The notes under the pieces: generated by a model
What the model was told of the DNA's origin: nothing
Databases searched by the model: none
Seen by the model: only the letters and a program-made list of their open reading frames with translations
Translations under genes and position numbers: made by a program
Source: Silanimonas sp965368785
GTDB taxonomy: Bacteria > Pseudomonadota > Gammaproteobacteria > Xanthomonadales > Xanthomonadaceae
Length of the DNA stretch: 37,385 nt
Direction of reading: 5' to 3'
Assembly: GCA_965368785.1 (NCBI GenBank)
Contig: CBDUOG010000015.1
Span: 1-37,385 of the forward strand
In this document: positions 7,389-15,865 of the stretch, piece by piece
How positions within the stretch are numbered: position 1 is the first letter of the stretch
Layout of the letters: each line of letters starts with the position of its first letter

Positions 7389-9623
7389 ATGGTTGTGTTG
7401 AAGTCATTGTTCGTCGCGACGCCTTTATTCATGGCGTCGGCGACTTCAGGTTCTGCGTTATGGCGATTGAGTCGTTACGATCTGATCGTGCTAATGCTGG
7501 GTCTGCTCGTACTCTTTCTGGCGATGGTTTGGGCTAATGGTCGCTATCGCAAACGCCTTAAGGCACAAATTCATGCTGCCGAAGAACGCTACCGTCTGCT
7601 GGCCCGTGCCACCAGCGATGTCATTTACGACTACAGATTTGACGACCAAACGCTGTGGTGGGACGAGAGTTTTTCTGATGTCTTTGGTTACGAGCCCGGT
7701 GGCCTAGCACCGAGCCTGCATGAGTGGGAAGCACGGATTCACCGTGATGACCAATTCGAAGTGTCACAGAGCTTGGCGCGGGTAATCGACTCGGAGCGCT
7801 GCGACTGGACTGCTGAGTACCGCTTTTTGCGCCATGATGGTAGTTGGGCTGATGTCATTGACCGGGCCCATATCGTGCGCGGCCAGAATGGTAAACCGAT
7901 ACGTTTTATCGGCGGGATGCTCGATGTTAGTCAGCAAAGCCACGATCGACGCAGGTTGCGTCTGTTGCAACGCGCACTAGATTCGGCGACCGCAGGGGTA
8001 ACGATTTCCGACGCCCGCGAGCCAGATGGCCCCACCGTGTTTGTTAATCATGCTTACACCGAGATGACTGGCTATACCGCGAATGAATTACTCGGTAGAA
8101 ATTTGCGCTTCTTGCAAGGTGATGATCGCGATCAGGAGGGACGGCATCAAGTAAAGCGTCTGATCGCCGAGGAAAAAGAAGGCACTGTGCTACTGCGTAA
8201 CAAGAGTAAGTCCGGCACCGAAATCTGGATTGAGCTGTTGATCTCTCCGGTTCGCGATGAGCGTGGCGGTTTGACTCATTACATCGGGATTCAAAACGAT
8301 GTGAGCAAACGCATTGAAGAAGAAACCAGTTTGACTTATCGGGCAACCCACGACGCGTTAACCGGCTTGCCGAATCGTCAGTTGCTGTTTGATCGCCTGA
8401 ACCAGGCCCTGCTCGAATCGAAGCGTTTCGATCGGGACCTGATAGTGATGTTCGCCGACCTGGATAATTTCAAGCTGATCAATGATTCCCTGGGTCACGC
8501 TGCCGGAGATACCTACTTACGAGCCGTTTCCGATCGCTTAGTTGAATGTGTGCGTGAAACCGATACGGTGGCGCGGGTGGGTGGCGACGAGTTCGTCATC
8601 ATGTTGGTCGGTCAAGGGGGTACTCATGTTGGACCGGTAATCGAGCGCATTCAGCGCTGGCTAACTCAGCCGATCGATCTCGATGGCGTTCAACACTATG
8701 CCTCTATGAGTATTGGTTTTGCGCGCTCGCCCGCGCATGGCGATGAGCCTGATGAATTGGTAAAGCACGCCGATGTCGCGATGTATCAGGCAAAAGCACG
8801 CGGTAAAAACTGCGTTGTTGAGTATCAGCCGAGCTTTGCCGAGGGTATTAGCGAACGCCTGAACATTTATTCGCGTTTGCGCGAAGCCGAGATCAACTGT
8901 GAATTTGTTCTGCACTTTCAACCGCAGTTTGACTGGAACGGTCAGGCTACCGGCATTGAAGCGCTTCTGCGATGGCAACATCCGGACAGGGGTATGTTGC
9001 TTCCTGTCGAGTTTTTAACTGCGCTTGAAGAGAGTGGACAGATGGCTTCAGTCGGGCGTTGGGTACTGCGCGAAGCCGGCAAGCATCATCGAAAGCTATG
9101 TGATGCTGGATTAGGCCACATCCGAATTGCGGTTAATGTATCTGCCACCCAGATCCGCAATGGCATTTTGGAAGATCTGCAGAAGATGCTCGATGAGATG
9201 GAAATCGGTCGGGGCGCAATTGAAATAGAATTGACCGAAAGCACCCTGATGAGCAGCGCGCAGTCCGTGGTCAGCGCAATGGAAAAGCTCGCTCAACGAG
9301 GCGTGTCGTTTGCGATTGATGATTTCGGCACGGGCTATTCTTCGCTCATGTATCTAAAGCGGCTGCCCATTCAAAGGCTGAAAATCGACCAGGCCTTTGT
9401 TAACGACTTAGGCCAGGACCCGGATGACGAGGCGATTTGCGCGGCAATCGTGCTTCTCGCATCGACGTTAGGTCTTGAGACAATCGCCGAGGGTGTGGAG
9501 TTACCGCAGCAGCGCGATTGGTTAATTGAACGTGGCTGTAGCGAGCTGCAAGGCTTTTTATTGGCGCGACCCATGCCATTCGCCGCCGCTTTGGCCGCAA
9601 TAAAGGTCAATCAATCATCCTGA
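7389..9623 (+). CDS. Membrane PAS / LOV-like / GGDEF / EAL cyclic di-GMP protein
   Basis: A bifunctional-type cyclic di-GMP protein that can in principle both make (GGDEF) and hydrolyse (EAL) the messenger. Of 744 residues, about 1-50 hold two hydrophobic stretches (a probable membrane hairpin, second helix about 31-49). They are followed by a PAS domain (about 65-182), a LOV-like PAS domain (about 195-308), GGDEF (about 312-475) and EAL (about 490-735). GGDEF is intact at 398-402, with an RETD inhibitory I-site five residues before it. EAL is intact: EAL at 524-526, Asn583, Glu614 in ELTES, Asp644-Asp645 in DDFGTG, Lys665 and Glu701. The LOV signature reads GRNLRFLQG (236-244), with Leu239 where photoactive LOV domains have cysteine. 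The start is uncertain: a GAGGGG lies four bases before this ATG but is better spaced for a GTG at 7395. Confidence 0.9.
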   Translation: MVVLKSLFVATPLFMASATSGSALWRLSRYDLIVLMLGLLVLFLAMVWANGRYRKRLKAQIHAAEERYRLLARATSDVIYDYRFDDQTLWWDESFSDVFGYEPGGLAPSLHEWEARIHRDDQFEVSQSLARVIDSERCDWTAEYRFLRHDGSWADVIDRAHIVRGQNGKPIRFIGGMLDVSQQSHDRRRLRLLQRALDSATAGVTISDAREPDGPTVFVNHAYTEMTGYTANELLGRNLRFLQGDDRDQEGRHQVKRLIAEEKEGTVLLRNKSKSGTEIWIELLISPVRDERGGLTHYIGIQNDVSKRIEEETSLTYRATHDALTGLPNRQLLFDRLNQALLESKRFDRDLIVMFADLDNFKLINDSLGHAAGDTYLRAVSDRLVECVRETDTVARVGGDEFVIMLVGQGGTHVGPVIERIQRWLTQPIDLDGVQHYASMSIGFARSPAHGDEPDELVKHADVAMYQAKARGKNCVVEYQPSFAEGISERLNIYSRLREAEINCEFVLHFQPQFDWNGQATGIEALLRWQHPDRGMLLPVEFLTALEESGQMASVGRWVLREAGKHHRKLCDAGLGHIRIAVNVSATQIRNGILEDLQKMLDEMEIGRGAIEIELTESTLMSSAQSVVSAMEKLAQRGVSFAIDDFGTGYSSLMYLKRLPIQRLKIDQAFVNDLGQDPDDEAICAAIVLLASTLGLETIAEGVELPQQRDWLIERGCSELQGFLLARPMPFAAALAAIKVNQSS

Positions 9624-9651
9624 TCGCGGCGCGACACGTTAAAATGGCCCG

Positions 9652-11826
9652 ATGGATGTCTCCTTTCTCTTAGACGAATTAAATCCCGCACAACGCAGCG
9701 CGGTGTCATCCGAACAAGGCCATTATCTGGTCCTGGCGGGCGCCGGGTCGGGTAAAACGCGGGTGCTCACCCATCGCATCGGCTGGTTGAATCTAGTCAA
9801 TTCCGTGCCTGCCCATGGAATTATGGCGGTCACGTTCACCAACAAGGCGGCCAGCGAAATGCGCGGCCGGGTTGAGCAGTTGCTCGGGCACAATACACGC
9901 GGCATGTGGGTAGGTACCTTTCACGGCTTAGCCCATCGGCTGCTCCGATTACATTGGCAAGAAGCAGGTCTGCCTGAATCATTTCAGATTCTCGACTCCG
10001 ATGATCAGCTGCGCATGGTCAAGCGGATCTGCGCCGATTTAGAATTAGACGATTCGCGCTTTCCGCCCAAGCAAATTGTCTGGTGGATCAACGCGCAAAA
10101 AGACGAAGGTCGCCGGGCCGGCAACATACAGCCCAATGGTGCCGATTATTACGGCAATACGATGCTGCGTATCTATGCCGAGTATGAGCAGCGTTGTCAG
10201 CGATCCGGATTAGTCGATTTTGCCGAATTACTATTGCGCGCGCATGAAGTGTTACTCAAGCACGATGCGCTGCTGAGTCACTACCGACGTCGATTCCGCG
10301 AAATATTAGTCGATGAGTTCCAGGACACCAACGAAATCCAGTACGCTTTTATTCGCGTGCTCGCCGGAGATAGTGGTCATGTGTTCGTGGTGGGTGATGA
10401 TGATCAGGCAATTTATGGCTGGCGCGGCGCCAAGGTCGAAAATGTGCAGACATTCCTGCGTGATTATCCGGGCGCTCAAACAATTCGTCTTGAACAGAAC
10501 TACCGTTCAACGGGAAATATTCTGGCCGCTGCAAATGCGGTAATCGCGCATAATCCGGATCGACTGGGTAAAAAGCTCTGGACCGATACCGGCGAGGGCA
10601 AGGCGATTGATTTGTATGCCGCGTACACTGAAATTGATGAGGCGCGCTTTGTGATTGAGCGCATACGCATGCATGTAGCTCAGGGCGGCCGCACCCAGGA
10701 TTGTGCGATTTTGTACCGCAGCAATGCCCAGTCGCGAGTATTCGAAGAACAGCTTATTTCTCACGCAATTCCGTATCGAGTGTATGGCGGTCAACGCTTT
10801 TTCGAGCGAATGGAAATTAAAGACGCATTGGCTTATCTGCGTCTAATTGCTAATACTAGCGATGACGCAGCGTTTGAGCGCGCGGTGAACACGCCGCCGC
10901 GTGGTATTGGTGACAAGACTCTGGATCAGGTTCGGGCCGCAGCGCTGGACGCAGCGCAGCCATTGTGGCAAGCCGCACAGACATTATTGAGTCAGTCAGC
11001 GTTCGCTGCGCGCGCGCGAAAATCGGTGCAGGGCTTTGCTGACTTGATTAACGACTTGCGCGAACAATGCCAGGGATTAACGCTTGCCGAGCAGTTTGAT
11101 CACGTAATCAAAAACAGCGGCTTGCGCGCGCACTATGCGCAGGAAAGTAAGCATGAGCTGGACTCGCGTGTGGACAACCTGGATGAGCTTGTCTCGGTTG
11201 CGTCTCGATTTACTCGCGGCGATCAAATTGATGAATCGATGCCCGAGTTAGTAGCGTTTTTATCGTATGCGGCGTTGGAGGCTGGCGAGTCACAGGCTGA
11301 AGTTGGCGAAGACTGCGTGCAACTCATGACCTTGCACAGCGCAAAGGGCCTGGAGTTCCCTCAAGTATTTCTGGTGGGTATGGAAGAGGGTTTGTTTCCA
11401 TCTAATCGATCGCTCGAAGAGAGTGGCCGTTTGGAAGAGGAGCGGCGTTTAGCATACGTCGGCATAACCCGGGCCCGCGCTCATCTGATGATGTCCTACG
11501 CCGAGTCACGTCGATTACATGGTATGGAAATGTTCGGTACGCCCTCACGTTTTCTGCGCGAGATACCCGGTGAGCTGATCCACGAAGTTCGAGCCAAAGT
11601 TCGGGCGCAGCCGGCGCGCGCGGTGGCACCGGTACGGCACCCGGAGCTTGAAAATGGCTCCATGCGCGGCTTTAAGCTGGGCCAGCGGGTAAAGCATCCG
11701 AACTTTGGCGTTGGGGTGATCAAGCAAGCCGAGGGTTCTGGCGCGCATACCCGAGTGCAAGTGGATTTTCAGGGCGGGTCAAGTAAATGGCTGGTGCTGG
11801 CATTTGCGCCACTGAGCTCGGCCTAA
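9652..11826 (+). CDS. uvrD: DNA helicase II UvrD
   Basis: A superfamily 1A 3'-5' helicase that unwinds DNA in nucleotide excision repair and mismatch repair and displaces RNA polymerase. The 724 residues match E. coli UvrD (720) almost throughout. Visible motifs are the MDVSFLLDELNPAQ start, Walker A AGAGSGKT at 29-36 (Lys35), GTFHGLAHRLL, Walker B DEFQDTN at 221-227, motif III VGDDDQAIYGWRGA at 247-260, the QNYRST motif IV, TLHSAKGLEF and GITRA (motifs V-VI). The C-terminal Tudor-like domain that contacts RNA polymerase is present (FKLGQRVKHPNFGVG to the end). It starts 28 bases after the GGDEF-EAL gene. I see no obvious LexA box in that short gap, although E. coli uvrD is SOS-controlled. 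Confidence 0.97.
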   Translation: MDVSFLLDELNPAQRSAVSSEQGHYLVLAGAGSGKTRVLTHRIGWLNLVNSVPAHGIMAVTFTNKAASEMRGRVEQLLGHNTRGMWVGTFHGLAHRLLRLHWQEAGLPESFQILDSDDQLRMVKRICADLELDDSRFPPKQIVWWINAQKDEGRRAGNIQPNGADYYGNTMLRIYAEYEQRCQRSGLVDFAELLLRAHEVLLKHDALLSHYRRRFREILVDEFQDTNEIQYAFIRVLAGDSGHVFVVGDDDQAIYGWRGAKVENVQTFLRDYPGAQTIRLEQNYRSTGNILAAANAVIAHNPDRLGKKLWTDTGEGKAIDLYAAYTEIDEARFVIERIRMHVAQGGRTQDCAILYRSNAQSRVFEEQLISHAIPYRVYGGQRFFERMEIKDALAYLRLIANTSDDAAFERAVNTPPRGIGDKTLDQVRAAALDAAQPLWQAAQTLLSQSAFAARARKSVQGFADLINDLREQCQGLTLAEQFDHVIKNSGLRAHYAQESKHELDSRVDNLDELVSVASRFTRGDQIDESMPELVAFLSYAALEAGESQAEVGEDCVQLMTLHSAKGLEFPQVFLVGMEEGLFPSNRSLEESGRLEEERRLAYVGITRARAHLMMSYAESRRLHGMEMFGTPSRFLREIPGELIHEVRAKVRAQPARAVAPVRHPELENGSMRGFKLGQRVKHPNFGVGVIKQAEGSGAHTRVQVDFQGGSSKWLVLAFAPLSSA

Positions 11827-11901
11827 TTCAAAATTTCCGTCCGGCTCGGCATTGCGGCGCCGGCGTTGCTAAACTCTTTGCTTTCAACGATTGGATTCCG
11901 A

Positions 11902-12999
11902 ATGAAACGTCGCGATATTTTGCGTGGGGCGGGTTTGGTCGCCGCCGCAGCCGGACTAGGTGCTTGCGGCATTACCGACCCAGAATCGAAGGTCAATCAA
12001 AACAGCAATATTCGCTTTGAATGGAAGATGCTGACCTCATGGCCGGCCGGGTTCCCCGGGTTGGGCACAGGAGCGGAGCGCCTGGCAGAGTTAATTACCG
12101 AAGCGACCGGCGGACGCATTAAAGTTAAGGTCTATGCCAGCGGCGAGCTCGTTCCGCCATTTGAAGTCTTCGACGCAGTGAGTCGCGGTACCGGCGAAAT
12201 GGGGCATAGCGCCGCGTACTACTGGAAAGGCAAGTTGCCTTCGGCACCCTTTTTCTGTTCAGTGCCGTTTGGACTCAATGCGCAGGAAATGAATGCCTGG
12301 CTATATAACGGCGGTGGTCTGGAGTTGTGGAGAGAGGCCTACGCAGCTTTCAATTTAGTGCCATTTCCAGCAGGTAATACCGGCGTTCAGATGGCCGGCT
12401 GGTACAGAAAAGAAATTCGTTCCGTTAGCGATCTAAAAGGGCTGAAAATTCGCATGCCGGGATTGGGCGGCGATGTTATCGCCCGCTTAGGAGCCGTGCC
12501 GGTGAATTTACCGGGCGGAGAGATTTTTACGGCTTTGCAAACCGGCGCAATTGATGCTGCCGAATGGGTTGGGCCATACAACGACCGCGCGTTTGGTATG
12601 CACCGGGTGGCGAAATATTGTTATTTCCCAGGTTGGCAAGAGCCAGGTGCAACGCTTGAAGCGATGATTAATAAGACCGCATGGGATTCGTTGCCGGCTG
12701 ATTTGCAGGCGATCGTGCGGATTTGCTGTCAGGCCGTCAATGACAGCATGCTTGCTGAATATACCGCGCGCAATCAAGAAGCACTGGATAACTTAGTGCA
12801 AGAGCATAAAGTTGAAGTACGACGCTTGCCGCCGGCTGTATTAGTCGCGCTACGACGGGCCGCCGACGAAGTGCTTGAAGAAATTGCGTCAGCCGATCCG
12901 ATCGCGCGTCGCGTATACGATTCGGTTCGTTCGTTCCGCGCCCAGTCGATGGCGTGGCACTCAGTGTCGGAAGAGGCATTTTATAGCGCACGCCGCTGA
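11902..12999 (+). CDS. Tat-exported lipoprotein TRAP solute-binding protein (DctP family)
   Basis: A periplasmic substrate-binding protein of a TRAP transporter, in the subgroup resembling Rhodobacter TakP, which binds 2-oxo or monocarboxylic acids. The 365 residues begin MKRRDILRGAG, a twin-arginine signal, and contain a lipobox LGAC with Cys22, so it should be a folded, lipid-anchored export substrate. This is why I start at 11902 rather than at an ATG 12 codons upstream. Family blocks include VYASGELVPPFEVFDAV, NTGVQMAGWYRKE, LKIRMPGLGGDV, and the dimer-type GAIDAAEWVGPYND segment. No DctQ or DctM membrane subunit occurs in the window, so it is an orphan here. The ligand is inferred from family resemblance. 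Confidence 0.88.
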   Translation: MKRRDILRGAGLVAAAAGLGACGITDPESKVNQNSNIRFEWKMLTSWPAGFPGLGTGAERLAELITEATGGRIKVKVYASGELVPPFEVFDAVSRGTGEMGHSAAYYWKGKLPSAPFFCSVPFGLNAQEMNAWLYNGGGLELWREAYAAFNLVPFPAGNTGVQMAGWYRKEIRSVSDLKGLKIRMPGLGGDVIARLGAVPVNLPGGEIFTALQTGAIDAAEWVGPYNDRAFGMHRVAKYCYFPGWQEPGATLEAMINKTAWDSLPADLQAIVRICCQAVNDSMLAEYTARNQEALDNLVQEHKVEVRRLPPAVLVALRRAADEVLEEIASADPIARRVYDSVRSFRAQSMAWHSVSEEAFYSARR

Positions 13000-13026
13000 T
13001 GCAATGCTATTCAACGGGAGATCAGC

Positions 13027-13590
13027 ATGAAACATAAGTGCTATTCACGATTGGCCCTAAGTTTACTTGGCCTTTTCGCCTGTAATGCATCAGCTCAGAT
13101 TGCCTGTGCCGAAGGTCCTCACCGCGATTTTGATTATTGGATCGGTCAGTGGCAGGTGTACACCGGTGATCAATTAGTCGGCACGAATAACATCCAAATT
13201 ATAGAAAACGGCTGCGGGCTGTCAGAGCAATGGACTAGTGCGCGCGGCGGCAGCGGCGTCAGCTACAACGCCTATGACCCGGCAGATAAACAGTGGCACC
13301 AGTTCTGGGTTAGTGCGCAGGGCTATGTATTGCGTCTGCGCGGTGGCCTGGATGAGCAGGGGAATATGGTGATGGTTGGCGAGCTACCAAACCCGGAAAC
13401 CGGCGCGATGGATAGGCAGCGCATCACTTGGAGCAAGAACTCAGACGGCAGTGTTCGCCAACTATGGGAGGCGTCTTCTGATCAGGGTCACACCTGGAAA
13501 GTAAGTTTCGACGGCGAGTATCGAAAATCAGTCGCGAGCAGTCGGGCCAGTTCAGAAAACAGCGAGAAGGGCGAGAAGGGTAGCGATTAA
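13027..13590 (+). CDS. Secreted DUF1579-like protein
   Basis: A 187-residue exported protein with a signal peptide (hydrophobic core about 8-20, probable cleavage after ASA near residue 23). The mature part opens with DFDYWIGQWQVY, the motif that marks DUF1579-type lipocalin-like proteins (usually DFxxWxGxW). It continues with alternating polar/hydrophobic strands and several Trp and Gly residues consistent with a beta-barrel. The last twenty residues are a low-complexity Ser/Glu/Lys tail. A good Shine-Dalgarno GGGAG (13016-13020) sits six bases before the ATG. It follows the TRAP binding protein by 27 bases and may share its transcript. Ligand and role are unknown. Confidence 0.7.
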   Translation: MKHKCYSRLALSLLGLFACNASAQIACAEGPHRDFDYWIGQWQVYTGDQLVGTNNIQIIENGCGLSEQWTSARGGSGVSYNAYDPADKQWHQFWVSAQGYVLRLRGGLDEQGNMVMVGELPNPETGAMDRQRITWSKNSDGSVRQLWEASSDQGHTWKVSFDGEYRKSVASSRASSENSEKGEKGSD

Positions 13591-13601
13591 TCGTTAATTA
13601 C

Positions 13602-14774
13602 TTACCAGCCAAAAAATTGTTTGATCTCTTCGGCCTGCGCTTCAACATCACTTCGACCGAGCGCCATGAGCTCTTGAGTAAACGGCTTTTCAAACAGTAA
13701 GTAACTGGCCAATGCGCCGCTGCCGGGCTTATCTTTCTTGGTCACGCCCACTGCACGCAGCATCGAGCGAATCGGCGCAGGAAGTGCACCCACATGTTTG
13801 CTGGCGATGTCATCAATTCGCTTGCTTGGCGCAATGACCAGCATTTTGATTGGCTTGAGTTCGGCTTGCGCCAAATTATGTTGTTCCATAAGCGCCAGTG
13901 TGCGATTGATCCGACGTGCACGCTCAATATCGACAGCCAATGAATCAAGAAAGATATTCGATAGCGCATGGCCGGCAATTTGCGCCAGGGATGGATAAGG
14001 GTCGTTCATGCCGCGCATTGAGCTGGCCTCGGTCATGCGCGAAGCGCCCACCACGAGCAATCGCTGGGCACCCAGATGAATGGCTGGCGAAAGCGGTGCC
14101 GTTTGTCGCATCGCGCCATCACCAAAGTACTGTACGCCGCCCATGATGGGTAATGGCGCAGCTGGGAATACAAAGGGTATGGCCGAAGAAGCCATCAAGT
14201 GTTGCACCATTAAATTATCGCGAATCGCAATGCGTTGCGATCGTTTCCACGGCTTAACTTCGTGGTCGGCATCATAAAACGTCACGTGCTCGCCCGAGCT
14301 GTAATTCGATGCGGTGACCGCAACCGCTTGCAAAAAGCCTGCCTCGATGTGGCCGGGAATTCGATCCATCGGTGCCACCGTGTGCAGCAAACTACGCAGC
14401 GGTTCGTTATCCAGAAGTGACTTGGGCTTGGCCCGACGCCAGCGTGCAAGCGCCCAGCCCACAGAGAACATCGTTAACCAGCGCGCTCCGGTGCGCACGA
14501 TGCCAAAGGCATCAGACGCATAGACTTGATGGGCATGAAAGTTAAACCACACGTCCGACAGTATTTTCAGACCACCGCGGTAGTCGTCGGCATGCGAGGC
14601 TAAAATTGCCGCGTTTATACCGCCGGCTGAAGTACCGGTTAGAACCTTAAACGGGTTGTCGTTATCGCCCGGCGACATCTTCTGGCGCATGTCTTCGATG
14701 GCGCACAGTACGCCGACTTGATACGCCGCACGGGCGCCACCGCCGGTTAATACTAATCCTGTAATCAACGACAC
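13602..14774 (-). CDS. Patatin-like phospholipase
   Basis: A serine-aspartate dyad lipid acyl hydrolase of the patatin family. The 390 residues start with the oxyanion-hole motif GGGARAAYQVGV (11-22), then the nucleophile elbow GTSAG with Ser49, and the dyad aspartate Asp219 in FGDGAMR. No N-terminal signal peptide is evident, so this is probably a cytoplasmic or peripheral membrane enzyme, unlike the secreted type V/VI patatins. The region about 95-120 is hydrophobic and basic and could contact membranes. Its stop lies only 11 bases from that of the convergent DUF1579-like gene. Natural substrate is not predictable. Confidence 0.9.
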   Translation of the reverse strand: MSLITGLVLTGGGARAAYQVGVLCAIEDMRQKMSPGDNDNPFKVLTGTSAGGINAAILASHADDYRGGLKILSDVWFNFHAHQVYASDAFGIVRTGARWLTMFSVGWALARWRRAKPKSLLDNEPLRSLLHTVAPMDRIPGHIEAGFLQAVAVTASNYSSGEHVTFYDADHEVKPWKRSQRIAIRDNLMVQHLMASSAIPFVFPAAPLPIMGGVQYFGDGAMRQTAPLSPAIHLGAQRLLVVGASRMTEASSMRGMNDPYPSLAQIAGHALSNIFLDSLAVDIERARRINRTLALMEQHNLAQAELKPIKMLVIAPSKRIDDIASKHVGALPAPIRSMLRAVGVTKKDKPGSGALASYLLFEKPFTQELMALGRSDVEAQAEEIKQFFGW

Positions 14775-14815
14775 GGCTACGACCTAAGATCAGATATACA
14801 GAATGTAGCAGGGCT

Positions 14816-15205
14816 TTAAGTACCTTGCACCCGCATCGGCAACTGGTTTAGATCAAGCAGCGCCAACCAATCGCCCGCTTGCAGGGGTGGCAACGAATAG
14901 ATTGCGCGAGCCTTGTCGCATTGCGGGCTGTGCAGGCCGTTTTCAAATGAGGCCTTCAAGTCGCGACAGGGAGAGGGTCGCCGCTCATAAATAGAGCAAT
15001 TTGCATCGTGCCCGACCTGCCCGCGAAGCGCCACGCAGCGCGGTCGGCGTTGCTGAGTGCCGCGCATATTGACCCGATGAGGATCCAGTGGCTCGGTTAA
15101 TTCGGGCGGCGTAATGCCTGCCTGTTCCGGACTGGCTTCGCTCCAATGAAAGGCAACTCGAAACGCAGCACAACAAGCGCCGCAGCATAGACACGGGTGC
15201 AACAT
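14816..15205 (-). CDS. YkgJ-family cysteine-cluster protein
   Basis: A 129-residue protein of the YkgJ / CxxCxxCC family, thought to bind a zinc or iron-sulfur centre; the biochemical role is not established. The N-terminal cluster is Cys5, Cys7, Cys8, Cys11 and Cys12 in PCLCCGACC. Further cysteines follow in PRCVALRG (about 57) and in the signature NCSIYERRPSPCR (about 70-82), with a later QCDKAR. These are the diagnostic family blocks in the right order. It lies 41 bases downstream of the patatin start side on the same strand and 74 bases below the lipoprotein gene; co-transcription is possible. Confidence 0.85.
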   Translation of the reverse strand: MLHPCLCCGACCAAFRVAFHWSEASPEQAGITPPELTEPLDPHRVNMRGTQQRRPRCVALRGQVGHDANCSIYERRPSPCRDLKASFENGLHSPQCDKARAIYSLPPLQAGDWLALLDLNQLPMRVQGT

Positions 15206-15279
15206 AAGACCAAAGAATGAGGGTGCCGCACAACGCGGCTGCGCGATTCTAGCGCAAATTTGCTGGCGTAAATGGCCGC

Positions 15280-15768
15280 TTACTGAACGCTGAAGCTCTG
15301 CCTCAGGGGTTCTGAGTCATCGACCTGGATTTCGACGGTGTAGTCACCCGCAGGCCAGCCAGCCGGATTCTTCATTGAAAACGTATGAACATGCGGACCA
15401 ACCGGTGAGACGCTGCGGATTTCGGACAAAATGCTCTGACCGTCTTGATATGTCCAACTGACCTTAAGCCGCACATCGTCAGCCGAGCCTTGGGTGGTTA
15501 GCGATGCGTAAATTGTATCTTCGCGTTTAAATTGACTGGTCACGATGCTGACTCGACCATCGGCATCTAAGGACGTGCCCATTTCAATACCCAGCAGATC
15601 AATGCGCGGCGACCCGTAGCTGATCGGCTCCGACACCAGTTCAGGTGCTGGTTCGGCATCCTGCGGCTTTTCACGCAGGGCACTGTCATCGTCGCAGGCC
15701 GACAAAAATACAGCCAAGATCAGGCCGCTAGCGACCTTAAAGAGAACACTTCGGCGTGGGTGATTCAT
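15280..15768 (-). CDS. Lipoprotein of unknown function
   Basis: A 162-residue predicted lipoprotein. The start at 15768 gives MNHPRRSVLFKVASGL with a basic n-region, a hydrophobic core and lipobox LSAC (Cys25). An upstream in-frame ATG would add 24 residues that spoil the signal peptide. The residues after the cysteine are Asp-Asp-Asp; Asp at +2 is the classical inner-membrane retention signal for the Lol system in enterobacteria. The mature part has an acidic linker (about 26-50) and then beta-rich sequence ending with PAGWPAGDYTVEIQVDD, reminiscent of Ig-like or fibronectin-like folds that bind periplasmic partners. I recognise no family with confidence. Confidence 0.65.
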   Translation of the reverse strand: MNHPRRSVLFKVASGLILAVFLSACDDDSALREKPQDAEPAPELVSEPISYGSPRIDLLGIEMGTSLDADGRVSIVTSQFKREDTIYASLTTQGSADDVRLKVSWTYQDGQSILSEIRSVSPVGPHVHTFSMKNPAGWPAGDYTVEIQVDDSEPLRQSFSVQ

Positions 15769-15865
15769 AAGGTCTGCCTGGCTGCCCATTACGGTTAGAA
15801 AATCTAGCATACACTGACCCGCGCGGGGGTCGCCAAGCATCCTTGAAGCCTTGGCCGGCTTACGC

